Shown one piece after another: positions 11,919 through 23,011 of a stretch of 64,000 bases of DNA. The stretch covers positions 1,606,357 to 1,670,356 of the forward strand of contig NW_006766884.1 in NCBI RefSeq assembly GCF_000275845.1. The letters are read 5' to 3'. The notes below the pieces were generated by a model, which saw only the letters and a list, made by a program, of their open reading frames with translations, did not search any database and had not been told where the DNA came from. The number at the start of each line of letters is the position of its first letter. Within the stretch, counting starts at the first letter, position 1. A program made the translations under genes and the position numbers. The DNA is from Dichomitus squalens LYAD-421 SS1. Its lineage: Eukaryota; Basidiomycota; Agaricomycetes; Polyporales; Polyporaceae.

Positions 11919-12155
11919 AGTTGTGAGGCCGCCTTGAAAACAGCGACGAGGGGCTGTATTTTATGTCTTCCTCGTCTTATGCGTTGTAGTAGAGTGGGTA
12001 GAAAAGAGGAGGCAGAACGGGATGCTCGCGGATTCGGAAGGGGTCAAGTACAGTAGCCTGTTCGCGGCTGGAACGTGAACCGGCCGCCAGGTTCGCGTCG
12101 GCGCGGCGTCGCGTGAAATCATGCGGGGTCGAGCGCTACAGGCTATGTAGACGCA
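11919..12155. promoter_or_regulatory. Shared upstream region, COA1 / COG6
   Basis: 237 bp between divergent start codons. It contains a near-palindromic GAACCGGCCGCCAGGTTCG around 12079-12097 and purine-rich stretches. No TATA element is convincing. Confidence 0.4.
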
Positions 12156-14727
12156 ATGACCTCCCCTTCCACCTCTCGCATACCGTCTCTCTCCTCTCCG
12201 GCGGCGCAGAACCCCGTCTCTACCCGGCTGTACAAGGTCCTCAGCGCGAATTTCGACGACGATGCAACACGTGAGGCGTTAGATACGCTTGCGGAGCTGT
12301 ACGCTCCTGCTCGTGGTGCCGGGCACACGGTAAATGGGAAGGGCAAAGAGGTCAAGCTAGACGGTGACCTGGATGGCGATGCGGAGGATGAGAATGAGAG
12401 TCTCTCTACGTTGAAGCCTAGTGGCTTGGTCGCAGCGGCGGCAGTGGAGGAAAGCGTTCCCGGAGACATCGCCGCAAGAGCGCGGAAGAACCTCCGGAGG
12501 GATGTCGAAAACAAGCTTGCGGAGTCGAGTCGCCAATTCCTGTCTGCATTTGGGGAGGTAGACAAGGTGCGTGTGCTTATGATATTTACTTTCGTCCGCT
12601 GACATGCACTCGTGCCTAGCAATTAGATACCTTGCAGGAGCACATAGGGCTTATGCGCGTGCGGTGTGATGAGGCACAGACTCAGCTACACGAAACGAAT
12701 GAAGCATGCAAGTCTCTCCTTGATCGCGCAGGTTCGCTCCGAGAGCAGAGGTACGAGCGTAACTTACATTTGAGGTTGTCTATTCACTCACACATACTTC
12801 ATCGAAACAGACAAGGCGTTGCAGTCCGCCAGTCTATCATTGCCCTGTTCCTCTCCCGCTTCACCCTCTCCGCAGAAGAGAAAGAAGCCATCACGTCCCG
12901 CGACGTTCCCGTTGGCTCACGCTTTTTCGCCGCGATGGACAAAGCGACGAAGATCCGCGACGACTGCCGCGTGCTCATGACCGGCGACGAGGGCGACACG
13001 AAGGCAGGCATCGACATCCTCTCGGCAACAGCGACGCACCTCGAGCAGGCGTACGACAAGATCTTCCGGCACTGCTCGTTCGAGTTCCGCCAGATGGGCA
13101 AGGACGCGACCAGCCTGGACGTCCCCCCAGCTCTGAGGGAGGCAGTGCGGAGGCTAAGGCAGCGGCCAGAGCTCCTGCAGTAGGTTACGCATTCGCTGTC
13201 GTCGTACATGCCCGCTTCTGAATCTTCCATTTGATAGAGAAGCGCTGCAGTACCTCTCACAAACGCGCCAGGCGACGCTTCTCTCCGCGTTCATGGATGC
13301 CCTGACCCGCGGCGGGCCCGGTGGGCTTCCACGCCCCATCGAGCTGCACGCGCACGATCCGCTCCGGTACGTCGGCGACATGCTCGCATGGGTGCACCAG
13401 GCGATCGCCGCCGAGCGGGAACTCCTCGAGAGCCTCTTCGGGGTCCGCGGCGACCGCCGCATGGTCGGCGCGCCGCGTGAGTTCTCCGAGTCAGAGGAGG
13501 AGGGCTGGATGGGCGAGATGATGGACGGGGCGGTCAAGGGCCTGTGCGGGCCCCTGAGGGTCCGGGTGCAGCAGACGGTGCGGTCGCAGGAGAGCAGCAT
13601 CACGAGCTACAAGATCGCGAACCTGCTCGGATTCTACCTGTCCACGATGCAGAGGACGATCGGAAGGCAGGCGCTGCTGTCGAGGACACTGGAGGAGCTC
13701 ACGGAGCTTGCGTATGGGGTGTTCTACGGCGCGCTCGAAACCCAGGGACGGGGCTTACTGAGGGTGCCCCTGGTGAGCGCTGCCGTTGTGATCTCGGCGT
13801 TTGCATCGGCGGTGACTGATGCCCTCTGACTTAGGATCTCGACGATACCGGCGTTTCGCCGCCGCTCGCTATCCTCGACCATGCCCAGGTGCTGCGAGAG
13901 ATGATGATCGTGTACGAGTCATCTCTCGTCGGGAATGAGAACGAGGAGGAGCTGCAGGCCGGTTTCCGGGATATTCTCGACAAGATGGTCGACCCAGCGC
14001 TCGAGATGTGCTTAACGGGTGCAGAGGAGAAGAAGCGTCAGCGGCCGGCATGGGACAAGGCCGTGTTCGTGCTAAACACTCTAGCGTATCTGCAGACAGT
14101 GCTTGAGCCCTTTGCATTTGCCGTCGAGAAGCGTGGCGTTCTACAGGGGCTCGTGGATGCGAAGGTGTTACAGCTGATCGAAGAACATGTGAGCAGACCA
14201 TTACGGCCACCGGCTTCTTCATCAGGAGCGTCGCCTCCTTCTCGAGTGTCACGCTGACGAGTATGAACAGTTCAAGGACGTCCTATCTGACTCTGGGCTG
14301 GCGGAGATTGCTGGGGCGTGCGAAGGCCGACGCGCGAATGTGAGTTGTGGAATGCTTCGCAGCCCCTGTCTTCGTGTCGCTGAACTCTCGTCGCTTTCAG
14401 GAGCCGTTGTCACGCATCCCGGCCGCCGAGCCCGCGGCGTTGCAGGCAGCGCTGCACCGGTTCTCGGAGTGGCTGTCCGGGGAGGAGGTCGTGCATTCGC
14501 CGCGACTGTCGCTGCTGACGATGCAGAGCTTGCACACGCGGGTGCACCAGGCCGCGCTGAAGCGGCTGGCGGAGACGTACGAGCGGGTGTGCGAGGAGGT
14601 GAAGAAGGCGGAGAACAAGTACGAGGCGGCGGCGACGCTGCTGGGGAGCGAGCGGCCGTTTGGGCAGGTGCGGCTGCTGTGGCAGATCTTTGGGCTGCAG
14701 GACGAGGGCGGACAGTATGGAGGATGA
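12156..14727 (+). CDS. COG6: Conserved oligomeric Golgi complex subunit 6
   Basis: Subunit of lobe B of the COG tethering complex, which tethers retrograde vesicles at the Golgi. The first exon carries NPVSTRLYKVLSANFDDDAT and DIAARARKNLRRDVENKLAE, typical of the COG6 N-terminus. Next are coiled-coil helices (LDTLQEHIGLMRVRCDEAQT, ACKSLLDRAGSLREQR), then IALFLSRFTLSAEEKEAITS, a block around HDPLRYVGDMLAWVHQAIA with ERELLESLFG, and SYKIANLLGFYLSTMQRTIG. The C-terminal helices run from ILDKMVDPALEMC to GQVRLLWQIFGLQDEGGQYG. Six introns of about 45-65 nt can be joined in frame. Length (about 740-760 residues) is normal for the family. Confidence 0.88.
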
Positions 14728-15016
14728 TGTCGTCCTGGCAGTCATAGATGTCGTATGCTACGCAGACCGGATGAGAACACTAGGAAACTATAGCCACCGG
14801 ATGCCAGATGGTTACTGTAATCGCGCCAGATGATAGGCCCCGCGAGGGGGCGCGTAATTGTGGCTGTGCAGGGGCTCGAGCAGGTTGGACCTCGATTAGA
14901 GATAATCTGCGTCATAGTCTCCATCATCGTCGCCTGCGAGCGTCGCCTCCGGTCTCTGCCTCTTGTTTTAACGACAAGTCTCTGGCCACACTGTTCTCGT
15001 TGCTCGGACAAGTACC

Positions 15017-17351
15017 ATGTCGCTCGACACCCAGGTCGCTCTCGCAAGGCCATCCTTGCGGGGCGAGTCCACTCACCTGTCCAGGGCCGCGCGGCAAGTC
15101 GTCCCCCCCTTTCTCCAGAAGCTCTACGAGTGCGTCATCTTCCACGATGTTCTCTCGTCTTCGGACCGCTGAGCTCTCGACACAAAACTTAACCACTTCC
15201 AGAATCGTCAACGACGCCTCCAATGAAGAACTCATCAAGTGGTCCGAGAATGGCGACTCCTTCTACGGTCTGTCTCCTACCCACTACATCTGTTCCGTTA
15301 TCCCTCGCTCATCCTTGCCCCCATCCGCCACTCATCCACCCCTCACAACCTCCGCTACTGTGATGTCTGTTCCCGACTCCAGTTCTCAACCATGAAAAGT
15401 TCGCACGTGAGGTCCTCGGACGCTGGTTCAAGCACCAAAAGTTTGCGTCCTTCGTGCGACAGCTGAACATGTACGGTTTTCACAAAATTCCTCATCTGCA
15501 GCAAGGCGTCCTGAAGAGCGACTCTGACACCGAACCATGGCACTTTGAACACCCCAATTTTCATCGTGGCCAACCCGACCTCCTCTGCCTCATCCAGCGC
15601 AAGAAGCAGCCCGCCCACGGCCAGCCCGACGATGCCGCCATGGACATGCACGATGCCGCCAGCCCCGTCGCCAGCGTCACCCCGGGCCACCTCATGGACA
15701 TCAACTCGATCGTCAACGGCGTCGCCGCGATCAAACGCCATCAGCAGGCCATATCCGCCGACCTCAGCGCCCTGAAGCAGTCCAACGACGCGCTCTGGAA
15801 AGAAGCCGTCGCCGCTCGCCAGCGACACGCGAAGCACCAGGACACGATCAACCGGATCCTCAAATTCTTGGCTGGCGTGTTCGGGCACACTGACGACGCA
15901 GGCCACTCGAGCGATGGCTCACACTCCCCGCCCCAGGTGACGCCGCACATGCGGCAGAGGCTGATGATCGGAGACGGTCGGGCTCCCTCGAAAGTGAGGC
16001 ACGTGGATATTATGGAGGTCGAGGATGACGAGGCGAACGCTATGCGTGGCACCAATTCATTTTCTTCGGGTGAGCACTCTACTCGTGTCTTATCCTAGGT
16101 CATCCTTGTAATAGCCGCTCGTCTCAAGATCGGTATGCCACCATCGAGACGCCAGATGTGACTGTGTCGTCTCCGTCCATCGCGCACTCGGATGCCTTCT
16201 CATCCGCTGCGGAGACCTTGTCTGACAGGTCAAAGACACCTCCTGTCCCTGTACGTCCTTCGCATATTCTATCAAGAACAAACAGCAGAGCCTCTACGCC
16301 ACGTCTCACCAACGGCAGTACGGACAGCACACCCGCGCAGACTCCGCCCGCGTTCGGGGCCCAGACGAATGGCCAGCACGTCGACGCGGTGTGGCAAGCC
16401 GCCCTCCAGCACATGATGACATCCCCCGGCCAGTTGCAGAAGTTCGTGCAGGCGTTCGCCAGTCAGCAACCCGTGACGGGTCTGGGCAACCAAGACAGCG
16501 TTATCCCCCAATCCGCGTCGGTGATCCAGGCGTACGACCCGAACCAGCAGGACTACCTGCGTTGGTTCAGCGCTCCCGGCACCCCAGTCGCCTCCGCCCC
16601 CGCTTCCCTCTCCCCGCCTCTTCTCGCCCCCATCCATCCAGAAGACAGCGCTTCGTTACAGATCCTGCTTGACGAACAACAGCGACTGCAGAAGAACTAC
16701 GAGGACGCGGCCGAGATCGATGCTGACATGGACATGCTCCAGTCGTCAATCAACTCCCTCATTCACAACCTCGGTATCGATCCTGCCTCTCTTGCACCTT
16801 CTCCGCCTGATGAGCCCATGTCCCCTACGTCGCCCACCGCACCAAGCCACCCTGGCGCAGTACTGAACGGCCACGGCTCAGGCACGAACGGCTTCGCCGC
16901 GCCTATGGCACACGACTCATTCACGAACGGTCTCAATGGCATGCACAGCGTGAGCGATGGCATGGGCGCCACGCAGCCCGAGAACCTCCTCGACTCGCTG
17001 CTCAGCCAGATTGGCGACGGGCACAGTGTCGGGAACGGCCACGGCGTCGGCTTCGACGCCATCGGCGGGCACATGATGGACGGCTACCAGGACATCACGA
17101 ACCACTACGACCACAACACACGCATCGACGGGACGAGCATCGAAGACGCGAGCACGGAGCAGCTGACCGCATTCCTGGACGAGGCCGCGGGCGCCGAGGC
17201 GGCCCCCGGAGTCGCTGCGTCGCGGAGCCCCAAGGTGGGCCCCATCGGGGGCGCCGCGGCGCACCAGAAGAGGAAGTCGGACGTGATTGATCTCCAGCTG
17301 CCCATCTCGTCGGAGGGAGGCACGGGCAAGAAGGCGAAGCGCAAGCGCTGA
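15017..17351 (+). CDS. HSF1: Heat shock transcription factor (HSF)
   Basis: Nuclear activator of heat shock genes. The N-terminal HSF DNA-binding domain is complete across three exons: VVPPFLQKLYE, then IVNDASNEELIKWSENGDSFY, then VLNHEKFAREVLGRWFKHQ and FASFVRQLNMYGFHKIPH. The recognition helix is in the last of these. A heptad trimerisation region follows (about 15690-15880, ISADLSALKQSNDALWKEAV and DTINRILKFL). The rest is long, Ser/Pro/Gly/Asn-rich and probably disordered and activating, ending in a basic AKRKR. ATG 15017 is the only start giving MSLDTQVALARPSLRG ahead of the domain. The intron after 16070 is ambiguous: acceptors about 29 or 59 nt downstream both keep the frame. HSF1-like by domain order; paralogue identity is not proven. 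Confidence 0.9.
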
Positions 17352-18243
17352 GCACCCGACCTCTTCAAGAGCTCGTGCCGCTTGCCCGTGCTCGTGCTGC
17401 CTCCGTCTGCGCCTGCGTGTTGCTGCCGCGCGAGTTGCGGCCGACCTGCACCCTGCGTGCGCTGTGGATGGGAGGGGAGACGTTTGTGTAACCTGTGGCC
17501 CGCGTGGATATTCTGGCCGCCTGTCTCTGTCTCGTTCACTGTCCTCTCCTGCCCCATCTACTCGTCTTCCCGTCCCCATCACGGCTGTGTCCCTCTGCCG
17601 CTGCGGTCCGTTCCCAAACCCCACTTTCTCCTCATAACCCATGCCTAGGTCTTTCGGCCGAGTCTTTCGCGGTTGGTGGCGTATGTCTATGCCTGCTGCT
17701 CATTTTCTCCCCTCTGCGCTTGGCGAATGAGCAGTCAAGCGCCCGTGTGACCGGGGCATAGAGCTCAGGATGTGCGGGGATCGAAAGAAGCGTACGATTA
17801 TAGATGTATCCGTACTGATATATAGCGTAAACCCTATACATGTCATCAGTGCTTAACTGACCAACTGGCTAACTGGTTAGCGAGAGCGAGAGAGAGACTG
17901 CAACATTCAAAGTTCCCCGGGGCACCAGACCGGTACGTAGCGAACAGGATCAGCACCAGGCAGGCAACGCGATAGCGCGACATAGTGATAGTTCAAAAAA
18001 TAAATGAGTGCGATAGAATGATACAGATGAAGACAGGGGCCCTGCGCGAGAAGATTGAGCGAGATGAACTGAAACTAGGGGTAGAACGATGGTGGGTAGG
18101 CTACGTGCAACCAAGGCCGTGGCTTTACAGTGGGTGCAGAATGGGAAGTAGAGTATATAGTCCGTGCAAATGCAAGTAAGGGCGCCACGGGTGCGACTGG
18201 ATGTGGATCTCGACGAGGTCGAGTTTTGCGCCCACGGGAAGTC
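17352..18243. other. Convergent intergenic region HSF / arrestin
   Basis: 892 bp between two converging genes, presumably both 3' UTRs. The first 350 bp are CT-rich; the rest is mixed. A short inverted repeat, GCTAACTGGTTAGC, is at 17868-17881. No coding region is supported. Confidence 0.5.
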
Positions 18244-21200
18244 TCACTCAATCAGCACCTTCGGGGGAAGAGGTGGTGGCGGAGGCACCGTCCTGGGCGT
18301 GCCGGGGGCAGCAACCAATGACGTCTGTCTTGACGGCCCACCACCGACGGACGGTGCAAATGAACTCTGCCGCGATAGGCCAGGCGCGAATCCTGTTGAG
18401 GTGGGGCCGGGACTCGAAGGGTTCGCGGCGGCAGAGAGTGTTCCGGGCCCGAACGTGTTGTCGCGCGCGTCCGTCTCCTCGACGTCGGCGGCTTCGTGAT
18501 CGGAAGGTGCGAGCGAGGCGAGTTCGGGGTCAAGCTCTCCAGCGTCGATAGCCTGCAGCTTCGCGGTGGTCCGGATGTCCACCTGCTGCGTCTCCTCGAT
18601 GTACTCCTTGGGCGGCTTGGGAGCGAGCGGAGGCGGAGGCGGAGGTGGGATTGCGCTGATGGGGAGTTGAGGGGAGGGTGTCGTGCGCGGGACGGCAGTA
18701 GGGTCATGGTATCCGTTCGAGGGTGGTGGTGAAGGGTAAGGCGATTGTGTGGGAATGGGAGGACGTGCTCCTGCTGTGCGGTCCTCCGCCTCGTACATGG
18801 CCTTGAGACGAGCCTTCTCTTCAGCAGCAGTTAGAGGGCGCGCACTGGAAGGAGTCCCGGGCATCACATTGGGTGAGATGGGCGGAGTTGGTGGTGGGCG
18901 ACCACGTCCGCCAGAGCCGTTGATCATCTGTGACGTCCGCGGGGGAGGTGTCGGAGTCGGAAGAGGGGTACCTTGTGCGGCCGCATCCTGCTGCTCGTAC
19001 TTTCGACGAAGCATCTCCTTCTCCGCATACGCGGAAAGGGGTGTTTGCGGTGCGCTGAAAGGCGGCGGATTGCCAGCGGGTGATAAATCAGGGTAGGGGC
19101 CGGGTGGAGGCGAGGACGCGTAATCCTGTGGGGGCGGGGGTGCAGGTTGCCATTGTGGCGGCGGCTGCTGAGCCTGAGCCGCGACAGCGTCTTGAGCCTC
19201 GTAATGTCTTCGCAACCTCTCCTTCTCAGAGAGGATCGGGTGTTGCGACGATCCGCTAGCCACGAAAGCCGGAGGCATACCGGCCGGCGGTGGTTGCACA
19301 GACAGGGAAGACACTGGATAGGGCTGGACTTGTGAAACGGGACTGATCGCTTGCTGACCGGGATAGAGAGCGTCGTACGGTACGGGGTCGGGGCCGGCGT
19401 TGCCGGGCACACGTCCGTAATGGGCAGATTGTGTCTGCCAGACAGCAGTCTTTGCTTCGTAGTAACGGGCCATCATCGCTTTCTCTTCGGCTGCAGAAGG
19501 CAGAGCACCAGATGATGATTGACGACCATAGGTGCTCCCAGGAGTAGTAGGGGTCAGGACGGGTTGAGATGGCTGGGAGTGATATGGTAAAGTTATAGAG
19601 CCAGTGGAATGAGTGGAGCCCGCGGTAACAGGCCGATTGATGGCGGCCATTGCTTCAGAGTAGATGGTAGCACCCGGGGATAAGGCGGGGCTCCTTGCGC
19701 TTCCGCTGGCGACAGGAGCAGCGGACAAGGCGGAGCCACTGGCAGCTTCAAACGCCTCCTGGCCGCGGGCGCGCACGACTGCAGCTTTAGCTTCTTCGAA
19801 TCGGCGGGCTTGGGCCTTTTCCTCCTCGGCGCTTGGCCAACGCTTCTCCGGCTTGCTAACCGCAGACGCAGGCGTGGTGGCGCTCTTGATGGACTGTGCG
19901 TCTCCGTGGCCGTTCTGCGAAGATTGCTTGCGAGACGTGAGCCAACCATGCAGCAAGACATACGCCAAACTTGGGACTCACGTCAACGGAAATGCGCGTC
20001 CCCTGTACACGATTAACACTCTCCACCGCGCGCTGATACAAGATCTCCTTCTCCTTTGCCGCGCTTATCCATTTTTGAGCTGCGGTCGTCGTCTTCGGCG
20101 TCGTTGTCCTCTGTTGGTTCGGCGCAGCCTGTGTCTGCGATAGCTGTGCCGACGGTTCCAGCGCAACAGGGCTCTCGAGGATCGTCGAAGGCTGTCTGCG
20201 AGCTGCACGCTCCGCCTCTGCTTCTATTTCGCGCAGCTCTTCTTCAGTAGTGTTTACGAGCGTCAAACGACTAGTTGGATTTGAAGTGCGCCCGCCACTG
20301 GACCGCGGGCGCACCGCAGCGACGGGGACATCGTTAGACGCGCCGCTACCCGCACGTGTGCGTGACGCGCCGTAGCCCGTCGCACCGATAGTCTGGGCTG
20401 CAAAGGTCACCGGGGTGCCCTCCGCGGTCTTCCTGCGCTCGCGCTCGCCAAACTCGTTCGTGCTGCCATAGCCGTAGTTAGTCTTGTCTGAATTGGGAGG
20501 TACAGTATTGTACGGTCCGAGCGCGGGCTTAGTGGGCGATCGGAGGTCTGATATGGAGGACTTCTTGTCGATAGAGCTCGAGTGCGTATGGGAGGGCGTG
20601 GCAGAGGATGGCGCAGAGGGAGACACAGCTGGGGCCGCAGGCGTGGCGGTTGCCCTGTTGCCCATGAGCGCGGCCGGGAACTGTTGTCCGGAACCGGTTT
20701 GGCCATTCGGATGGCCAGGGAGCGAAACGTTGAAAGCATGACCTATCCGCCTGATGTAATGTCAATGAATACTTTATCACTGTGGATATCGACAAGTGTT
20801 CGAACCAACCTCATGGCTTCAGCGGAAACGGCTCTGCAAAACCACTCGAATTAGACGCTTTCAACACATCAGAAAGAAGCAATGACGAACCTCGGCCAGT
20901 TCGAGATCATAACCGGAAGATCCATGATGACGGGCTGCCCGGTGTTCATCAACGCCTTCACGGTGAGGACGTAGTTGATATCGATGTGCCTCGCAGCATT
21001 GATTGTTGCCGACGTGTGGTGCGGTGGCACCGTGATGCTCAGCTCCGCCTTATGCTGCGTCCCGCCGTAGAGCGTCGCGTTCACTGGCACCTTCTGCTCT
21101 CCAATGCTCGACACTTTGACCTGAGGGCTGCCCTTCTTGCCTTGCGTATGAGGGGCGGCGCGGAAGATGGTCGTCTCGCGAAGCATGAACTCGAAGCCGC

Positions 21201-22512
21201 GCAGGAGGACGGTGTGTAGCGTGTCCGACTTGACCGTCGCCATCACCACGACACGGTCGCCGGGGCCATAGCAAGTGTGCGATCTTTCGACGACGAGAGT
21301 CACACCGTCCTGCGAATGGGATCGCGTCTCGGGCTGCAGGTAGATGGGCCATGTCGAATGCAGCTCGTGCTTGTCGATGGTGATCACCGACGCCGTCGCA
21401 GTCACGGTGGGCTTGTCTCGCCGCAGAAAACCCCTACGACGTGTGATTAGTCGGTCACAGAGCGAAGCGGGGAAGCTGGACGATCCCACTTCCATGCAAG
21501 AACGGATTACTCACTTCTTGCCTTGTACGCATACTGACGCGATGAGCTCGTACTTGATACCGGCTAGGCAAATGGCATGAAGTGAGCGAGTGCACAACTG
21601 GACAAGCGCGTGCTAGAAGGGGATTGAGAATACGAGATTCCACGCGCACAGGAGTACCGCGCGTCAGCGCGCTGACATGCACCTGAATGGGCTCTTCAAG
21701 ATGCACCATTGTTCAACCCCAACTCTGTCTCGAAACCAGTGAACAACTCATGGCCTGAGAGGGCTAGCGTGACATACGCCTGCCGAGGAGAGACGAGTGG
21801 GCGATCCGTGCAACACGTAGGTGTGTGCCGATGCACGCGGATGTGGCGAGAAGTGGAGAGGGCCGATGTCCAAATATGCAGCTAGTGGGAAGGGGCGCAT
21901 GGGAAGACGACTCACCACCTTTCTCGAGTGCTATCGTAGGGGGTATCGACTCCGGGATCCGTATGAAGAACGGAAAATCATTCTGTTACCATTGTGCGGT
22001 TGAGGACATCAATGAGCTCGAAGAGCGGAAAGCACGCACCGTGTGTAGTGTGCTGTACTGGTCGTCGGGGGACTGCCAGAGGTTGATAGGGCTCTGCCCG
22101 ACGAAGTCGAAGAAAGTGTTGGCCACACCGCCGCCGGGGAGTGTCTCGATCTTCCTGAGCTCGATGCGGACCCACTTCGCCTTCACACCTTGCTGTCCTA
22201 CCCGGACCTCAATGGCCTGGGAACAGTGGGAGGTTAGTATATGCATAGAGTATCATTCGTGGAATGATTGTACGTACACCTTTGACAGCAGCTTGGGGCC
22301 TGTCGGGTCCACCTGGTGGTATCCCAGGATAGCCTGGTTTGCAAAACCATGTGAGTACGCGCCATTCTCCCTGCCATCTCCTGTCCTAGAAACGCGCGAA
22401 CCTTGGACGAAGTCAACATTAGGAGGGGGGCGTAATGTTCTAGGATGCTTGTGAGTAAGTCTGACAAAGACCAAAGCATCGAGTGGGTGGCGCACAACTT
22501 AGGCTGAGACAT
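18244..22512 (-). CDS. Alpha-arrestin (arrestin-related trafficking adaptor)
   Basis: Large arrestin-fold protein of the ART/PalF type; such proteins link plasma-membrane transporters or sensors to ubiquitin ligases for endocytosis. The N-terminal arrestin half can be rebuilt from small exons: MSQPKLTLRPPPNVDFVQG (first ATG at 22512), YPGIPPGGPDRPQAAVKG, AIEVRVGQQGVKAKWVRIEL, DFPFFIRIPESIPPTIALEK, AGIKYELIASVCVQGKK. The C-terminal half is in 21430-20880 (SHTCYGPGDRVVVMATVKSD, HIDINYVLTVKALM, VIMDLPVMISNWPR). From about 20750 to the end the protein is a very long Pro/Ser/Gln-rich tail containing six related charged helices. A 55-nt intron near 20000-19948 joins the two tail exons in frame. No obvious PPxY ubiquitin-ligase docking motif was noticed; this was not checked exhaustively. 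Confidence 0.82.
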
Positions 22513-23011
22513 TGAGTCGGGTATAGGATAGTGGTGAAAGGAGAAGGCTGGAGAGCGCGCCGAGAGTCGACAGCCGCGACGACGTCGGCGTCGCGTGGTA
22601 GGCGCTGAGGCACATCCTGCACTGCTATCCGCAGGCGCCCATTTGGACAGATTGCGATAGCACACAATACTGAGGGTAGTCAATATTAATGCTTACGTCC
22701 CTGCCACTTACACTCGACGATCGCTGCGAATTTCGTGAGGGAGATGCTTCCGCTGGCGCCGCCGCTCAGAGACAGAGAACAGTGTTCATCGCGGACACTC
22801 AGTGGCAGATAACTTCATCCACACGCCGGGCCGCTCTGAGAACGGGCGGCGCTTGATGAGCAAGAGTAGCGCCCGTAGCGCTGCCTCGCGTCACGGTCGG
22901 CGGCTGTCGCGCCCGTCCAAAGTGAGCTTTGTTCGACGCGCAAGCCTCAGCCACTACGTCCTGGAGACCCTTCCTCATATTCTGCTTTCCATCCAACGCT
23001 CTCGATGAGGC
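22513..23011. promoter_or_regulatory. Shared upstream region, arrestin / ATG9
   Basis: 499 bp between divergent start codons. A short minus-strand open segment (about 22790-22720) ends in a good donor GTAAGT but has no usable ATG, so it may be a 5' UTR exon of the arrestin gene. Confidence 0.4.

Noticed and set aside
17868..17881. GCTAACTGGTTAGC inverted repeat as a terminator or binding site
   Set aside because: A 6-bp stem alone is expected by chance at this scale and has no supporting context.
20790..20815. Minus-strand GGTTCGAAC resembling a tRNA B box
   Set aside because: It is within an arrestin intron, lacks an A box and acceptor stem.
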